Assembly (NCBI GenBank): GCA_023389195.1
Contig: JAEWET010000032.1
Span: 32,232 to 96,231 of the forward strand
DNA length: 64,000 bases
Origin: Aliihoeflea sp023389195
GTDB lineage: Bacteria > Pseudomonadota > Alphaproteobacteria > Rhizobiales > Rhizobiaceae
Direction: 5' to 3'
Below the pieces are notes generated by a model, which saw only the letters and a program-made list of their open reading frames with translations, was not told the DNA's origin and did no database searches. The translations under genes and the position numbers were made by a program. Within the stretch, counting starts at the first letter, position 1. Each line of letters begins with the position of its first letter. Shown here piece by piece: positions 15,431-24,540 of the stretch.

Positions 15431-16474
15431 ATGCAGATGAAGTCTTTCAGGGCGGCGCTTGCCGCCGGTTTGCTGGCCTCGGCGACGTGGCTGGCCGGTT
15501 CCACATCCGTGCTGGCGCAGGAGGTGACGCTGCGGCTGCACCACTTCCTGCCGGCGCAGGCCAATGTGCCGACGCACGTCCTCGACGTGTGGGCCGACAA
15601 GATTGAGGACGCTTCCGGCGACCGCATCAAGATCGAGCGCTATCCGGCCATGCAACTCGGCGGCACGCCGCCCCAGCTTTATGACCAGGCCGCCGAGGGC
15701 ACGGTCGACATCGTCTGGACGCTGCCCGGCAACACGCCCGGCCGCTTTCCCTCGGTCGAGGTCTTCGAACTGCCCTTCATGATGACCAATGCCGAGGCGA
15801 CCTCGCGCGCCTATTGGGACATCTTCGACGCCAAGCTGCGCGACACCGAATTCGCCGACACGCACATTCTCGGCACCTGGGTCCACGGTCCCGGCATCAT
15901 CCATTCGAAGGAGCCGGTCGAGACGATGGAGGATCTGTCGGGCATGACGGTCCGCGCGCCGACGCGCGTGATCACGGCCCTCCTGACCGAGCTTGGCGCC
16001 AATCCGATCGGCATGCCGATACCGCAGGTGCCAGAAGCGCTGTCGAAAGGTGTGATCCAGGGTGCGGTGGTTCCGTGGGAGGTCACGACCGCGCTGCGCG
16101 TTCCCGAACTCGTCGACAACCACACCGAATTCGGCGGCGACCACGCGCTTTATACCACGACCTTCGTGCTGGCGATGAACAAGGCCAAGTATGACAGCCT
16201 GCCGGACGACCTGAAGGCGATCCTCGATGAGAATTCGGGCGCCGAGTTTTCCGCCTTCGCCGGCCGCACCCAGCAGGAATACGACGCGCCGGGCCGCAAG
16301 CTGGCCGAGGGCAACAACATCATCGAACTGTCGGCCGAGGAATCGGCCAAGTGGCAGGAAGCCGCGCAGCCGGTGATCGACAACTGGGTCGCCGAGATGG
16401 ACGGCAGGGGCATCGAAGGGCAGGCGCTGCTCGACGAGGCGCGCGGTCTGATCGAGAAATACACCGCCGAATAG
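15431..16474 (+). CDS. dctP: TRAP transporter solute-binding protein (DctP family)
   Basis: 347 residues with a signal peptide ending near SVLAQ (residue 33). The mature protein is a DctP-type receptor; the conserved ligand-binding Arg lies in MTVRAPTR. It captures a carboxylate in the periplasm for the DctQM permease encoded downstream. ATG 15431 has GGGAGGAA upstream. The 119 bases before it contain two TGTTAC-type repeats but no promoter I can fix. Neighbours handle aromatic acids on one side and dicarboxylates on the other, so either could be the ligand class. Confidence 0.9.
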   Translation: MQMKSFRAALAAGLLASATWLAGSTSVLAQEVTLRLHHFLPAQANVPTHVLDVWADKIEDASGDRIKIERYPAMQLGGTPPQLYDQAAEGTVDIVWTLPGNTPGRFPSVEVFELPFMMTNAEATSRAYWDIFDAKLRDTEFADTHILGTWVHGPGIIHSKEPVETMEDLSGMTVRAPTRVITALLTELGANPIGMPIPQVPEALSKGVIQGAVVPWEVTTALRVPELVDNHTEFGGDHALYTTTFVLAMNKAKYDSLPDDLKAILDENSGAEFSAFAGRTQQEYDAPGRKLAEGNNIIELSAEESAKWQEAAQPVIDNWVAEMDGRGIEGQALLDEARGLIEKYTAE

Positions 16475-16484
16475 GATTGCCGTT

Positions 16485-16526
16485 GCGCGGAGCGGAAGCC
16501 GTGGGTTTCCGCTCCGCGCGTCTTTC
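16485..16526 (+). terminator. Strong hairpin between dctP and dctQ (attenuator)
   Basis: GCGCGGAGCGGAA (16485-16497) pairs perfectly with TTCCGCTCCGCGC (16507-16519); three more pairs including one G-U close a GTG loop. A pyrimidine-rich TCTTTCCTTTT tail follows. It lies in a 217-base gap after dctP. Partial termination or 3'-end protection here would give more binding protein than permease. The rest of the gap shows nothing recognisable. Confidence 0.65.
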
Positions 16527-16691
16527 CTTTTCCGCCTCGTGGGTGCACGGTCGGCATGGCGGCGGGACAACCGCCGTCAGCTTGATTCTCAACGTTATGT
16601 TCTATAACAATCCGCCTCAGGGAGTTCGTTGCTCCAGGCTGGGCACGGCTGTAGCCTGCCTGCCGGAGCGGTGTTGATGAGGGAGGAGAGG

Positions 16692-17222
16692 ATGAACCTC
16701 TCGCGATTCATGGCGGGGCTCGCGCGCGGGCTGGCGATCATCGGTGGGCTGGCGCTGGTGGCGATCACGGTCATCACCGTGGTCTCGATCACCGGCCGCG
16801 GGCTGACGGCGTTCGGGCTGAGGCCGGTGCCGGGCGATTTCGAGCTGGTCGAGGCGGGCACCGCCTTTGCGGTCTTCGCCTTCCTGCCCTGGTGCCAGTT
16901 GACGCGCGGCCACGCGACCGTCGACGTCTTCACGAGCTTCCTGTCGCCGGCAATCAACCGCGTCATCGATCTCGTTGCAGAACTGCTGATGACGGCGGTG
17001 ATCGTTCTCATCGCGCTGCAGCTCTGGCGCGGCATGTGGGACAAGATCCGCTACCAGGAAACCACCTTCATCCTGCAGTTCCCCGTCTGGTGGGGCTTTG
17101 CAGCGGCGATGGTTGCGGCGTGCGTCGCGGTCGTCATCTCGATCTACGTCCTTATCGTGCGCGTGCAGGAAGTGCGGACCGGCCGCACCATTCTCGGTCC
17201 CGGCCAGGGAGCAGTCCATTGA
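16692..17222 (+). CDS. dctQ: TRAP transporter small permease subunit
   Basis: 176 residues with four predicted membrane helices, the usual DctQ plan (RGLAIIGGLALVAITVITV in the first, FLPWCQLTRGHATVDVF between helices 2 and 3). It associates with DctM to form the sodium-driven symporter. ATG 16692 is preceded by GGGAGGAG; a longer frame to 16629 lacks a good site. Its stop overlaps the TTG start of dctM by three bases, so the two are coupled. Confidence 0.9.
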   Translation: MNLSRFMAGLARGLAIIGGLALVAITVITVVSITGRGLTAFGLRPVPGDFELVEAGTAFAVFAFLPWCQLTRGHATVDVFTSFLSPAINRVIDLVAELLMTAVIVLIALQLWRGMWDKIRYQETTFILQFPVWWGFAAAMVAACVAVVISIYVLIVRVQEVRTGRTILGPGQGAVH

Positions 17223-18541
17223 GCAATCTCGAACTCGGCCTCTGGTCGTTCCCGGCGCTTCTTTTCCTGATTTTCCTGCGCATTCCGATCGCGCTTGCCA
17301 TGCTGGTGACGGGCCTTGTCGGAACCTATCTCATCATGGGCTCGCCGGCGCCGATCCTGTCGCGGCTGAAGGGCGAGACCTATTCGACCTTCTCCAGCTA
17401 TTCGCTGTCGATCATCCCGCTGTTCCTGCTGATGGGCCAGTTCGCCTCGCTTGGCGGCATGTCGCAGTCGCTGTTCAACGCCGCCAATTCCTGGCTCGGC
17501 CACCGCAAGGGCGGCGTCGCCATGTCGGCCATCGGCGCCTGCGCCGGCTTCGGGGCCATCTGCGGTTCCTCGCTGGCGACGGCGGCCACCATGGCGCAGG
17601 TCGCGCTGCCCGAACTCAAGCGCTACGGCTATTCCGGCGCGCTGGCGACGGGAACGCTTGCGGCCGGCGGTACGCTCGGCATCCTGATCCCGCCTTCGGT
17701 GGTTCTGGTCATCTATGCCATCCTCGCCGAGCAGAACATAGCCAAGCTCTTCGTCGCCGCCTTCATTCCCGGCATCCTCGCGGCCATCGGCTACATGATC
17801 GCAATCGCGATCTACGTCCGCCTCTATCCCGACTCGGCAGGATCGAGCGAGCGCCAGCCCTATGCCCAGCGCTTCCGCGCATTGTTCGACGTCTGGCCGG
17901 TGTTGCTGGTGTTCATCGCCGTCGTCGGCGGCATCTATACGGGCTGGTTCACGCCGACCGAGGCGGCCGCCGTTGGCGCTGCCGGCACGGGCCTCATCGC
18001 CTGGGTCAGCGGTGGGCTGACGCGCAGGACGCTGATCGATTCCATCCTGATGACGGCGTCGGCGACGGCGATGATCTTCTTCATCGTCTTCGGCGCGGCG
18101 TTCTACAATTCCTTCCTGGCGCTTTCGCAGATGCCGGTCGCTGCCGCGACGTTCATCACCAGCCAGGGCTTCGAGCCGATGATGGTTCTGATCGGCATCC
18201 TGTTCTTCTACGTCGTGCTCGGCTGCTTCATGGATTCGCTGTCCATGATCCTCCTGACGATCCCGATCTTCTTCCCGATCGTCTCGGCCCTCGATTTCGG
18301 CCTCGGGCCGGAAGAGTTCGCGCTGTGGTTCGGCATCCTCGTCCTGATCGTCGTCGAGGTGGGGCTGATCACGCCGCCGGTTGGCATGAACCTCTTCGTC
18401 ATCAACTCGATGGATCGATCGACGCCCATCATGCAGACCTACAAGGGCGTCATGCCCTTCGTGATGAGCGACATGTTCCGCACGATCATCCTCCTGGCCT
18501 TCCCGGTGATCACGCTGTTCCTGGTGCGGGTGCTGTACTGA
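17219..18541 (+). CDS. dctM: TRAP transporter large permease subunit
   Basis: 440 residues, about 11-13 membrane segments, DctM family. AAGGTLGILIPPSVVLVIYA, FTPTEAAAVGA and LITPPVGMNLFVINSM are family hallmarks. It is the transport subunit of the TRAP system. TTG at 17219 is chosen because it gives the MSNLELGLWSFP N-terminus of normal length and overlaps the dctQ stop (TTGA). The frame stays open far upstream only as a shadow of dctQ. A bidirectional terminator follows. Confidence 0.9.
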   Translation: MSNLELGLWSFPALLFLIFLRIPIALAMLVTGLVGTYLIMGSPAPILSRLKGETYSTFSSYSLSIIPLFLLMGQFASLGGMSQSLFNAANSWLGHRKGGVAMSAIGACAGFGAICGSSLATAATMAQVALPELKRYGYSGALATGTLAAGGTLGILIPPSVVLVIYAILAEQNIAKLFVAAFIPGILAAIGYMIAIAIYVRLYPDSAGSSERQPYAQRFRALFDVWPVLLVFIAVVGGIYTGWFTPTEAAAVGAAGTGLIAWVSGGLTRRTLIDSILMTASATAMIFFIVFGAAFYNSFLALSQMPVAAATFITSQGFEPMMVLIGILFFYVVLGCFMDSLSMILLTIPIFFPIVSALDFGLGPEEFALWFGILVLIVVEVGLITPPVGMNLFVINSMDRSTPIMQTYKGVMPFVMSDMFRTIILLAFPVITLFLVRVLY

Positions 18542-18552
18542 GCGCGAAATAA

Positions 18553-18579
18553 AAAAGGGCCGCTTCGAGTGGCCCTTTT
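18553..18579. terminator. Bidirectional terminator between dctM and the convergent gene
   Basis: AAAAGGGCC (18553-18561) and GGCCCTTTT (18571-18579) form a perfect 9-bp stem with a 9-base loop, with T-run exits on both strands. It lies between convergent genes, 12 bases after dctM and 19 before the end of the minus-strand gene. Confidence 0.85.
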
Positions 18580-18597
18580 CAATTCCGGTGATTGGAC

Positions 18598-18936
18598 CTA
18601 CAGCCCCATCTGCTGGATCGCGGCGTGGAGGTTGGCGCAGCGCGTGCCGGAACGGCAATAGGCGAGGACGGGCTTGGGCAGCTCCTTCAGGAGCGCGGCC
18701 TGGTCGCGGGCGTTGTCCTCGGTCATCTGGCCCGAGATAACCGGCAGATGGCGGAAGGCGAGGCCGGCTTCCTCGGCGGCTTGGCGGATCGTGTCGACCG
18801 AAGGCTGGCCGGGGTCCTCGTCGTCGGGGCGGTTGCACACGATGCTCTTGAAGCCTGCGCCGGCGATGAGCGGCACATGCTCGACACCGATCTGCGGGGA
18901 GACCGAATAGTCCTCGGTGATCTGGCGGATTTGCAT
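18598..18936 (-). CDS. TIGR01244/DUF442 family sulfurtransferase- or phosphatase-like protein
   Basis: 112 residues with a single domain of the DUF442 type, a dual-specificity phosphatase-like fold. The active-site loop is YCRSGTRCANL (Cys-x3-x-Arg pattern), and FKSIVCNRPDDED matches the family. Related domains form the N-terminus of the sulfide-linked Blh protein, so a role in sulfur handling is possible. ATG 18936 has AGGAG upstream; a longer frame to 18999 adds a non-homologous leader. It lies 78 bases after the acyl-CoA dehydrogenase gene and may be the last cistron of that operon. Confidence 0.8.
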   Translation of the reverse strand: MQIRQITEDYSVSPQIGVEHVPLIAGAGFKSIVCNRPDDEDPGQPSVDTIRQAAEEAGLAFRHLPVISGQMTEDNARDQAALLKELPKPVLAYCRSGTRCANLHAAIQQMGL

Positions 18937-19014
18937 GTCTCGTCTCCTGCGGGCGTCTGTCGGGGCCGCAGATGTGGCATGGCCGGCCGCACGAGGCAAC
19001 CGGCCATCAATGGC

Positions 19015-20157
19015 TCAGGCAGCCTCGAACAGCCCTTGCCCGCGGGCAAGCGCGCGCAGGTGGAAGTCGGCGTCGCCGAACTGCGTGTCGATCATCGTCA
19101 TGCGCTTGAAATAGTGCCCGACGGCATATTCCATCGTCATGCCGACGCCGCCGTGAAGCTGGATCGCGTTCTCGCCGCACACGCGTCCGCCGCGCCCGAT
19201 CTCGGCCTTGGCCGCGTGCATCGCCTGAGCGCGGGCCGTCGCATCGTCGCTGCCCGCCATCATCGTGGCGTAAAGCGTGATCGAGCGCGCCTGCTCGATG
19301 GCGACGAACATGTCGACAGCCTTGTGCTGCAACACCTGGAAGGCGCCGATGGCGACGCCGAACTGCTTGCGGACCTTCAGATAGTCGACCGTCAATTCCT
19401 GCATCGCCGACATGACGCCGATGGATTCGGCCGACAGGGCCGCGATGGCGCCGTCGATGGTTTTTTGCAGCGCCGGCAAGCCGTTGGCCGGATCGCCGAG
19501 CGCTTCGGCGGCCACGTTGTCGAGGCTGAGTTCGGCCGCGCGCGAACCGTCCTGCGTCGGATATCCGCGCCGCGTCAGGCCCTCGGCGGAAGCGTCGACA
19601 AGGAAGAGGCCGATGCCGTTCTCGTCGCGGACCTCGCCGGCCGTGCGGGCGACGACGATGATCTTATCGGCAGCCTCGCCATGCAGCACGACGCTTTTCT
19701 GGCCGGTGAGTCGCCAGCCGTCGCCGTCCTTCACCGCCTTCGTCTCGACATGGTGGAGGTCGTAGCGTGAATTGCGCTCGGTGTGGGCGAGCGCGAGCTT
19801 GAGCGAACCCTCGGCGATTTGCGGCACCAGTTCGGCCCGCTGGTCGGCGGAAGCGGCCGCTTTGAGCGCGCCGCCGCCGAGGATCACGGTGGCGAAGTAG
19901 GGCTCGAGCGCCAGCGCGCGGCCGAGAGATTCCATCACGATCATGGTCTCGACCGGCGTGCCGTCCAGCCCGCCATCTTCCTCCGAAAAAGGCAGCGCCA
20001 TCAGCCCCATCTCGGCATAGGCGTTCCACATCTCGGCGCTGAAGCCGGCGGGGTCGGCCATGTATTTCTTGCGCTGCTCGAAACCGTAGGAGTCTTTCAG
20101 CAGGCGGTCGAGAGAGTCCTTGAGCATGGATTGCTCGTCGGAAAGGTCAAAGTCCAT
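19015..20157 (-). CDS. pimD: Acyl-CoA dehydrogenase, pimeloyl-CoA dehydrogenase small-subunit type
   Basis: 380 residues, acyl-CoA dehydrogenase fold (MDFDLSDEQSMLKDSLDRLL at the N-terminus, ENAIQLHGGVGMTMEYAVGHYFKR near the C-terminus, here split as ENAIQLHGGVGMT and EYAVGHYFKR). It is the last of a five-gene order, hydratase/dehydrogenase, ligase, thiolase, large and small acyl-CoA dehydrogenase, that matches pimFABCD of Rhodopseudomonas palustris. The small subunit is thought to work with PimC in oxidising odd and dicarboxylic acyl-CoAs. ATG 20157 has AGGAGCT upstream. A family A palindrome separates it from pimC. Confidence 0.85.
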   Translation of the reverse strand: MDFDLSDEQSMLKDSLDRLLKDSYGFEQRKKYMADPAGFSAEMWNAYAEMGLMALPFSEEDGGLDGTPVETMIVMESLGRALALEPYFATVILGGGALKAAASADQRAELVPQIAEGSLKLALAHTERNSRYDLHHVETKAVKDGDGWRLTGQKSVVLHGEAADKIIVVARTAGEVRDENGIGLFLVDASAEGLTRRGYPTQDGSRAAELSLDNVAAEALGDPANGLPALQKTIDGAIAALSAESIGVMSAMQELTVDYLKVRKQFGVAIGAFQVLQHKAVDMFVAIEQARSITLYATMMAGSDDATARAQAMHAAKAEIGRGGRVCGENAIQLHGGVGMTMEYAVGHYFKRMTMIDTQFGDADFHLRALARGQGLFEAA

Positions 20158-20194
20158 GGTAGCTCCTGAATGTGTCTGCCGTTAGCGCCCTATG

Positions 20195-20310
20195 GCGCCC
20201 CCCTCTGGCCTGCCGGCCATCTCCCCCGCATGGGGGGAGATTAGTCTCGTCGTCGACACCGCGTGATCTCCCCCCTCGCGGGGGAGATGCCCGGCAGGGC
20301 AGAGGGGGGC
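20195..20310. repeat. Palindromic intergenic element, family A copy 2 (inverted)
   Basis: Same design as 3071-3181 but in reverse orientation, as the spacer shows. The left arm has TGGCC-TGCC-GGCCA, the right arm TGCCC-GGCA-GGGCA: the arms mismatch each other there while each local hairpin stays perfect. It lies between pimC and pimD. Confidence 0.88.
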
Positions 20311-20340
20311 AACGTCGAGCGCCTGCATGGCCGAGCGTCA

Positions 20341-21543
20341 TCACAACCCCAGCACCGCCTTGGCGATGATGTTCTTCTGGATCTCGTTCGAGCCGCCATA
20401 GATCGAGACCTTGCGGAAGTTGAAATAGCCCGGCGCGGCGGTGGCGGCGTAGTCGGGCTCGATCGGCAGTTCGTTCGAGCCGTCCATGTCGCCCGAATGG
20501 AACGGCATGGCGTGCGGGCCCATCACCTGCATCAGGAGATGCGTGGTCGCCTGCTGGATTTCCGAGCCCTTGATCTTGAGGATCGACGACGCCGGGTCCG
20601 GCTTGCCCGTATTGCCGCGCTTGGCATCGGCGGCAACGACGCGCAACTGCGTCAGCTCCAGCGCCTTCAAATCGATCTCGACCGAAGCGAGCTTCTCGCG
20701 GAAGCGCTCGTCCTCGATCAGCGGCCGGCCCGACGACATCTCCTTTGCCGCCAGTTCGCGGATGCGGGCGAGGCGCTGCTTCGACATGCCGACGCGCGCG
20801 ATGTTGATGCGCTCATTGCCGAGCAGGAACTTGGCATAGTCCCAGCCCTTGTTCTCCTCGCCGACGAGATTTTCGACCGGCACCTTCACGTCGGTCAGGA
20901 ACACCTCGTTGATCTCGCGTCCGCCGTCGATGGTGACGATGGGGCGAACTTCGATGCCCGGCGTCTTCATGTCGATCAAAAGGAACGAGATGCCCGATTG
21001 CTTCTTGGCTTCCGGATCGGTGCGCACGAGGCAGAAGATCCAGTCGGCATATTGCGCCAGCGTCGTCCAGGTCTTCTGGCCGTTGACGATGTAGTGGTCG
21101 CCGTCACGCACGGCCTTGGTCTTCAGCGAGGCGAGATCGGAGCCGGCGCCCGGCTCGGAAAAGCCCTGGCACCACCAGTCGTCGAGATTGGCGATGCGCG
21201 GCAGATAATGTGCCTTCTGCGCCGCGTTGCCGAAGGTGTAGATGACCGGCCCGACCATGTTGACGCCGAAGGCGAGCGGTTGCGGCGCCGGCCATTTCTG
21301 CGTTTCCTCGAGGAAGATGTACTGCCGCATCGGGTCCCACCCCGTGCCGCCATACTCAGTCGGCCAGTGCGGCACGGCCCATCCCTTATCGTTGAGGATG
21401 CGCGACCAGGTGACGAGGTCGTCCTTGTCCATGTGCTCGCCGTCGATCAGCTTCTGGCGAATGTCGGCCGGCAGCTTGTCCTTGAGGAACTGGCGCACCT
21501 CGTCGCGGAAGGCGAGTTCCTCGGATGTGTAGCGAAGGTCCAT
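20341..21543 (-). CDS. pimC: Acyl-CoA dehydrogenase, pimeloyl-CoA dehydrogenase large-subunit type
   Basis: 400 residues. QGFSEPGAGSDLASLKTKAV and NGQKTWTTLAQYADW form the FAD and substrate region, and SIYGGSNEIQKNIIAKAVLGL (here SIYGGSNEIQKNIIA plus KAVLGL) is the usual C-terminus of this group. It should introduce the alpha-beta double bond in CoA thioesters of dicarboxylic or long acids. ATG 21543 has AAGGA upstream. Palindromic elements lie on both sides, yet gene order keeps it in the pim operon. Confidence 0.87.
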   Translation of the reverse strand: MDLRYTSEELAFRDEVRQFLKDKLPADIRQKLIDGEHMDKDDLVTWSRILNDKGWAVPHWPTEYGGTGWDPMRQYIFLEETQKWPAPQPLAFGVNMVGPVIYTFGNAAQKAHYLPRIANLDDWWCQGFSEPGAGSDLASLKTKAVRDGDHYIVNGQKTWTTLAQYADWIFCLVRTDPEAKKQSGISFLLIDMKTPGIEVRPIVTIDGGREINEVFLTDVKVPVENLVGEENKGWDYAKFLLGNERINIARVGMSKQRLARIRELAAKEMSSGRPLIEDERFREKLASVEIDLKALELTQLRVVAADAKRGNTGKPDPASSILKIKGSEIQQATTHLLMQVMGPHAMPFHSGDMDGSNELPIEPDYAATAAPGYFNFRKVSIYGGSNEIQKNIIAKAVLGL

Positions 21544-21570
21544 TTTCTATCCTTCCAGGCGTTGAGCTTT

Positions 21571-21714
21571 ACCCCCACTCCGACCCTTCGGGCCACCTCT
21601 CCCCCTCAAAAGGGGAGAGGAAACCAGGCTGGAGAAGCGCCGACGTCGCGGCAGCCATTCCTCTCCCCCGGGCAGGGGGAGAGGTGGCACGCGAAGCGTG
21701 ACGGAGTGGGGGTG
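21571..21714. repeat. Palindromic intergenic element, family B copy 3
   Basis: Arms ACCCCCACTCCG...CGGAGTGGGGGT. Tip hairpins are CCC-TTC-GGG on the left and CACGC-GAA-GCGTG on the right; the core shares AGGAA.CCAGGCTGGA with copies 2 and 4. It lies between pimB and pimC. Confidence 0.9.
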
Positions 21715-21725
21715 GTTCACCAAGG

Positions 21726-22907
21726 TCAAACGATCTCGAACAATCCCGCCGCGCCCATGCCGCCGCCGACGCACATGGTCACCACGGCATATTTGACGCC
21801 GCGGCGCTTGCCTTCAATGAGGGCGTGGCCGGAAAGGCGCGCGCCGGACATGCCGTAAGGGTGGCCGAGCGCGATGGCGCCGCCATTGACGTTGAGCTTG
21901 GCCGGATCGATGCCGAGCTTGTCGCGGCAGTAGATGACCTGCACGGCGAAGGCTTCGTTCAGTTCCCAAAGGCCGATGTCGTCGACGGTGAGGCCGTGGC
22001 GCTCCAGCAGGCGCGGCACGGCGAAGACGGGGCCGATGCCCATCTCGTCGGGCTCGCAGCCGGCGACGTTGAAGCCGCGCATGATGCCGAGCGGGGTGAG
22101 GCCGCGGCGCTGCGCCTCCTTGTCGCTCATCATGACGTGGGCCGACGCGCCGTCGGAAAGCTGGCTGGCGTTGCCGGCGGTGATGGTGCCGCCCTCGCGC
22201 ACCGGCTTCAGGCCGGCAAGGCCCTCGGCGGTCGTCTCGGCGCGCGGGCCTTCGTCATGGGCGATCTCGACGTCGCGATGCGAGATTTCCTTGGTCTCCT
22301 TGTCGACGACGGCCATGCGCGTCTTCATCGGCGCGATCTCGTCGGCGAACTTGCCCGCCTCGCGGGCGGCGGCGACGCGGCGCTGGCTTTCGAGGCCGTA
22401 TTCGTCCTGTTGCTCGCGGGTGATGCCGTAGCGCTTGCCGACGTTCTCGGCCGTGTCGATCATCGGCAGGTAGACGTCGCCGACCGAGCCCGTCAGCGAC
22501 TTGTCGACGAGGCGGAAGGTGTTGCGGTGGTCGTTCTGGACGAGCGAAATGGATTCCACGCCGCCGGCGATGCCCACCGGCACGCCGTCATTGCGAATGG
22601 CATTGGCCAGAAGTGCCATGGACTGCATGCCGGACGAGCACTGCCGGTCGATCGTGGTGCCGGCTGCGGTGACGGGAAGCCCGGCGACGAGCGCGGCGCG
22701 GCGCGCGACGTTGAGGCCGGTCGTGCCCTCCTGCATCGCGCATCCCATGATGACGTCCTCGATCTCGCTGCCGTCGACCTTTGCGCGGGAGAGCGCATTG
22801 CGGATGGCGTGGGCGGCAAGGTCCGCGCCCGACGTGTCGTTGAAGCCGCCGCGATAGGCCTTGCCGATCGGCGTCCTGGCGGTCGAGACGATGACTGCGT
22901 CTGTCAT
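21726..22907 (-). CDS. pimB: Acetyl-CoA C-acyltransferase (thiolase)
   Basis: 393 residues, a standard degradative thiolase. The nucleophilic Cys is in DRQCSSGMQSM (about residue 89), with GHPYGMSGARLSGHALIEG and the second cysteine CVGGGMGAAG near the C-terminus. It cleaves 3-oxoacyl-CoA, yielding acetyl-CoA and a shortened acyl-CoA, the last step of the beta-oxidation set encoded here. ATG 22907 has GAGGAGGA upstream. It follows the ligase gene after only 10 bases. Confidence 0.92.
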   Translation of the reverse strand: MTDAVIVSTARTPIGKAYRGGFNDTSGADLAAHAIRNALSRAKVDGSEIEDVIMGCAMQEGTTGLNVARRAALVAGLPVTAAGTTIDRQCSSGMQSMALLANAIRNDGVPVGIAGGVESISLVQNDHRNTFRLVDKSLTGSVGDVYLPMIDTAENVGKRYGITREQQDEYGLESQRRVAAAREAGKFADEIAPMKTRMAVVDKETKEISHRDVEIAHDEGPRAETTAEGLAGLKPVREGGTITAGNASQLSDGASAHVMMSDKEAQRRGLTPLGIMRGFNVAGCEPDEMGIGPVFAVPRLLERHGLTVDDIGLWELNEAFAVQVIYCRDKLGIDPAKLNVNGGAIALGHPYGMSGARLSGHALIEGKRRGVKYAVVTMCVGGGMGAAGLFEIV

Positions 22908-22917
22908 GAATTCCTCC

Positions 22918-24540
22918 TCATTGGGCGGCCTTTGCGGCCACCTCGCGTTTCAGTTCGAGTTTCGAAAGCTTGCCGACGGGCGTGCGCGGCAGCGCGTCGC
23001 GGATTTCCAGCGCGCCCGGCAGTTCGTGCGGGCCGATCTTGCCCTTGAGAAAAGCGCGCAAGGCCTCGAGCGTCAATTCCGGCGCGCCGTCATGGAGCTT
23101 GGCGAACACTTTGGGCGTCTCGCCGCGATAGGCGTCGGGAATGCCGATCACCAGCGCTTCCTCGATGTCGGGATGCGTATAGACGGCCTGCTCGATAAGC
23201 TGCGGATAGACGTTGAAGCCGCCGCAGATGATCATGTCCTTCTTGCGGTCGACGATGGTGAAGAACCCGTCGGCGTCCATGAAGCCGATATCGCCGGTCA
23301 GGAACCCGCCGTCCGAATAGATCGTGTCGTTGTCGCCTTCGCGCCGCCAGTAGCCCGACATGACGTTCGGCCCGAAGATGCGCAACTCGCCCGTCTCGCC
23401 GGCCGGCAGGACGCGGCTCGGATCGTCGAGCGCGACGATGTCGACATAGATGCCCGGCAACGGCACGCCGATCGTGTCGACCCGGTCCGGGTGGGTGACG
23501 GGGATGTTGGTGCCGGCAGGCGACGTCTCGGTCATGCCCCAGCCGCCGAGAATGTCGTGGCCGGTGGCGCGCTTCAGCTTGCGCGCGACCTCGACGGGAA
23601 GCGGCGCGCCGCCCGAGGCGCAGTAGCGCAGCGAGGAGAGGTTCCGTTTCTCGAAGCCCGGCGTCGCGGCGATGGCGATCCACATGGTCGGCACGCCCGG
23701 AAAGCTCGTCGCGCCGGCCTCGATTTCGGCCAGCGCCGTCTCGGCGTCGAAGCGGGTGTGGAGAAGGAGCGTCAGCCCGTTCTTCACCCCGCGCAGCATG
23801 ACGGCGGTCAGCGCGTAGATGTGGAAGAGCGGCAGGAAGAGAAGCACGCGGTCCTCGCCCGGCCGGATGAGGCCATGGGCGGAAAACCAGGAATCGTAGC
23901 TGGAAACGGCGGCGGAAAGATTGGCATGCGTCAGCATCGCGCCCTTGGGCAGGCCCGTCGTCCCGCCCGTATATTGCAGGACCGCGAGGTCGCCGGCCTG
24001 GACTTCGGGGAGGGCGGCAGCGGCGCCGATCTCGATGCCGTCCCATTCCGGCCCCGAACCATCGAGCGCCGCATCGCTGCCGATGATGACGCGCTCGACC
24101 AGCCCTGCCTCGCGCAGCGCCTCGGCCTTGGCCGACAGCCCGCCGAGATCGGTCGTTATGATCGCCCGCGCGCCGCTGTCGGCGATCTTGTGCTTGAGCA
24201 CGATCTCGCCGTCGAGCGGCGACAGATGCACGACGGTCAGCCCCGCCTTCAGCGCGCCGAAAAAGGCAATCGGATGGTAGAGCGTGTTGGGCAGGAGAAG
24301 CGCAATGCGCTCGCCTTTCGCATAGCCCGCTGCGGCGAGCGCATTCGCGAATGCGTCGACCGCGCGCGCCAGGTCGCGATGCGAAAAGTCCCGGCCGCGA
24401 AAGACGAAGGCCGCCTTGTCGCCCCATGTGTTCGCCGAGCGCTCGACCAGCTCGTGCACCGGATAGGTGTCGAGCGGCACGTCCGGCGAGAGGCCCGCCG
24501 GATAGATGCCTTTCCAGGGCGCGTCGGCGAGCCGGATCAT
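22918..24540 (-). CDS. pimA: Acyl-CoA ligase (dicarboxylic/long-chain acid--CoA ligase)
   Basis: 540 residues of the ANL adenylating family. The AMP-binding P-loop is YTGGTTGLPKGAM; GGWGMTETSPAG and TGDIGFMDADGFFTIVDRKKD (here TGDIGFMDADGF and VDRKKDMI) are the A5 and A7-A8 motifs; the catalytic lysine is near TPVGKLSKLELK. It activates a free acid with ATP and CoA for the beta-oxidation enzymes of the operon. Its ATG overlaps the pimF stop by four bases (ATGA). The exact acid range cannot be read from sequence. Confidence 0.88.
   Translation of the reverse strand: MIRLADAPWKGIYPAGLSPDVPLDTYPVHELVERSANTWGDKAAFVFRGRDFSHRDLARAVDAFANALAAAGYAKGERIALLLPNTLYHPIAFFGALKAGLTVVHLSPLDGEIVLKHKIADSGARAIITTDLGGLSAKAEALREAGLVERVIIGSDAALDGSGPEWDGIEIGAAAALPEVQAGDLAVLQYTGGTTGLPKGAMLTHANLSAAVSSYDSWFSAHGLIRPGEDRVLLFLPLFHIYALTAVMLRGVKNGLTLLLHTRFDAETALAEIEAGATSFPGVPTMWIAIAATPGFEKRNLSSLRYCASGGAPLPVEVARKLKRATGHDILGGWGMTETSPAGTNIPVTHPDRVDTIGVPLPGIYVDIVALDDPSRVLPAGETGELRIFGPNVMSGYWRREGDNDTIYSDGGFLTGDIGFMDADGFFTIVDRKKDMIICGGFNVYPQLIEQAVYTHPDIEEALVIGIPDAYRGETPKVFAKLHDGAPELTLEALRAFLKGKIGPHELPGALEIRDALPRTPVGKLSKLELKREVAAKAAQ

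Noticed and set aside
17098..18552. Open frame overlapping dctM in another frame
   Set aside because: The frame is Arg/His/Ala-rich with no membrane pattern. DctM in the neighbouring frame matches its family throughout.
19015..21543. Acyl-CoA dehydrogenase pair as generic fatty acid enzymes or cholesterol-type FadE pair
   Set aside because: The full five-gene order and both subunit lengths fit pimFABCD better; steroid genes are absent.
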